The translations under genes were made by a program, and so were the position numbers. A DNA stretch of 64,000 nt, taken from contig JACQDL010000035.1 of NCBI GenBank assembly GCA_016201065.1, positions 1 to 64,000 on the forward strand, read 5' to 3'. Below, piece by piece: positions 63,261-64,000 of the stretch. The DNA comes from Actinomycetota bacterium (GTDB lineage: Bacteria; Actinomycetota; Actinomycetes; Mycobacteriales; JACQDL01). The notes under the pieces are model-generated. The model did not search any database. It was not told the origin of the DNA and saw only the letters and a program-made list of their open reading frames with translations. Each line of letters opens with the position of its first letter. Position 1 is the first letter of the stretch.

Positions 63261-64000
63261 TGCCTGACGCGAACGACAGCGCCGTCCTGGACACCAGCTG
63301 CCGGCACGCGGCGCTGATGCGCCTGCTGCGGTGGCTCGGTCCGGAGTACGACCCGCGCCTGGCCCTGGGCGACACTGCGGACACCCGGGCGCGCACGTCC
63401 GGCGACCGGGTCGGCTTCGTCGATCTCCTGCCCGCCTTGGCCGGCTCTCTGGAGATCCACGGGTTCGCACTGCGCCGGCACGACCTGCACGACGTGTCGC
63501 CCGTCCTGACCGCTCTGGTGGCGGGACGGACCGTGGCGGTCGATGCCGACACCTTCCACCTGGCGTACTACTACCTGGACTACCAGCGAGTGCACGCCCT
63601 GCACTCGATCACGCTGGAGGACTTCGACGCGGCCACGTCGACAGTGCGCGTCGTCGATGCGGTCGACGCGGTGTTCTTCGACGACCGCGTCCGCCTGGCG
63701 GACCTGGAGCCCGCGCTGCTGTCGGGGCAGGGTCAGACCTGGTGGGAGCTGAACGCCATCGAGGGCGGCGAGCCGTACGGGCCCGACCAGCTGCGCCGCC
63801 AGCTGCCCCTGCGGGTGGTCGAGCTGGTGGGCTGCGGCGAACCGGGCACCGTGAGTGGCGTCGAACTGGCGACCTTCATCGTCGACCACCTCGGCGAGTA
63901 TTCCGGGACCGCCCGCCGCGACAGCGAGGGGGCCGGCACGGACGGGGCGAGAGCCCGCAGCGCCAGCAACGTCATGTGGAACTACAACCACACGCTGCGA
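63260..64000 (+). CDS. BtrH-like acyltransferase, partial (runs off window)
   Basis: 247 codons visible, open at the right edge. The N-terminal part contains SCRHAALMRLL with the Cys expected at the catalytic site, followed by AVDADTFHLAYYYLDYQRVHALHSITLEDFD as two parts of a BtrH-type N-terminal domain, and a second repeat of strands. BtrH of butirosin transfers an acyl group from an acyl carrier protein to an aminoglycoside amine. GTG 63260 overlaps the preceding TAG. Together with the ACP and ATP-grasp ligase this points to acyl transfer onto a sugar amine. Assignment rests on motif resemblance. Confidence 0.6.
   Translation, partial: MPDANDSAVLDTSCRHAALMRLLRWLGPEYDPRLALGDTADTRARTSGDRVGFVDLLPALAGSLEIHGFALRRHDLHDVSPVLTALVAGRTVAVDADTFHLAYYYLDYQRVHALHSITLEDFDAATSTVRVVDAVDAVFFDDRVRLADLEPALLSGQGQTWWELNAIEGGEPYGPDQLRRQLPLRVVELVGCGEPGTVSGVELATFIVDHLGEYSGTARRDSEGAGTDGARARSASNVMWNYNHTLR

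Overview
The window is GC-rich DNA from an actinomycete: GTG and TTG starts are frequent, overlapping GTGA/ATGA gene junctions are the rule, TTA codons are rare, and there is a SARP-type regulator. The family cannot be fixed from the sequence alone. Two unrelated specialised-metabolite gene clusters are joined by a short conserved stretch and a patch of insertion-sequence wreckage.

Region 1 (about 0.2-24.2 kb) is a nonribosomal peptide cluster. A DHA2-type exporter and a divergent LysR regulator come first. An A-PCP protein, a type II thioesterase and a P450 follow; this trio is the known signature for beta-hydroxylation of a carrier-bound amino acid (nikkomycin, novobiocin and glycopeptide precedents). 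Next are a split NRPS (A-PCP-Cy-methyltransferase, and a convergent Cys-type A-PCP), an aldehyde dehydrogenase, a PrnA-like tryptophan halogenase with its flavin reductase, a TTA-containing SARP gene, a KAS III-like acyltransferase with a Ser-His-Asp triad, and a PCP-C-A protein whose A domain is degenerate. Four sets of 11-bp-spaced TAAC-type repeats lie before the NRPS and ALDH genes and look like the SARP regulon. A coherent reading is that chlorotryptophan is beta-hydroxylated and cleaved to a chloroindole carboxylate, then joined to cysteine as a thiazoline. This is inference.

Region 2 (24.5-31.8 kb) holds a DUF4349 lipoprotein, a VapBC-type toxin-antitoxin pair and a very large single-chain acyl-CoA carboxylase. 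Region 3 (31.9-35.6 kb) is mobile DNA. It contains fragments of several transposases, an intact-bounded but frameshifted ISAs1-family element with a perfect 10-bp target duplication, an IS5-like element, and a scrap of an NRPS condensation domain.

Region 4 (35.6 kb to the right edge) is a second cluster in four divergent operons. It combines heptose supply (GmhA, GmhB, and an HddA kinase cut off by the IS region), a GriI/GriH-type pair for 3-amino-4-hydroxybenzoate, free-standing A, C and carrier proteins, a 4-alpha-glucanotransferase and a glycogen-synthase-like glycosyltransferase, a reversibly-glycosylated-polypeptide-like protein, two SDR epimerases, a GMC oxidoreductase, an AMP-ligase/GalT fusion, a GT1 glycosyltransferase, an ABC exporter, an ATP-grasp ligase, a LanB-type glutamylation-domain protein and a BtrH-like acyltransferase at the edge. 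Both of its divergent promoter regions carry pairs of the palindrome GAGTA-N5-TACTC, which ties the four operons into one regulon. The combination matches no pathway known to me and is the best candidate here for an undescribed system: a heptose/oligosaccharide conjugate carrying an aminohydroxybenzoyl and/or aminoacyl group.
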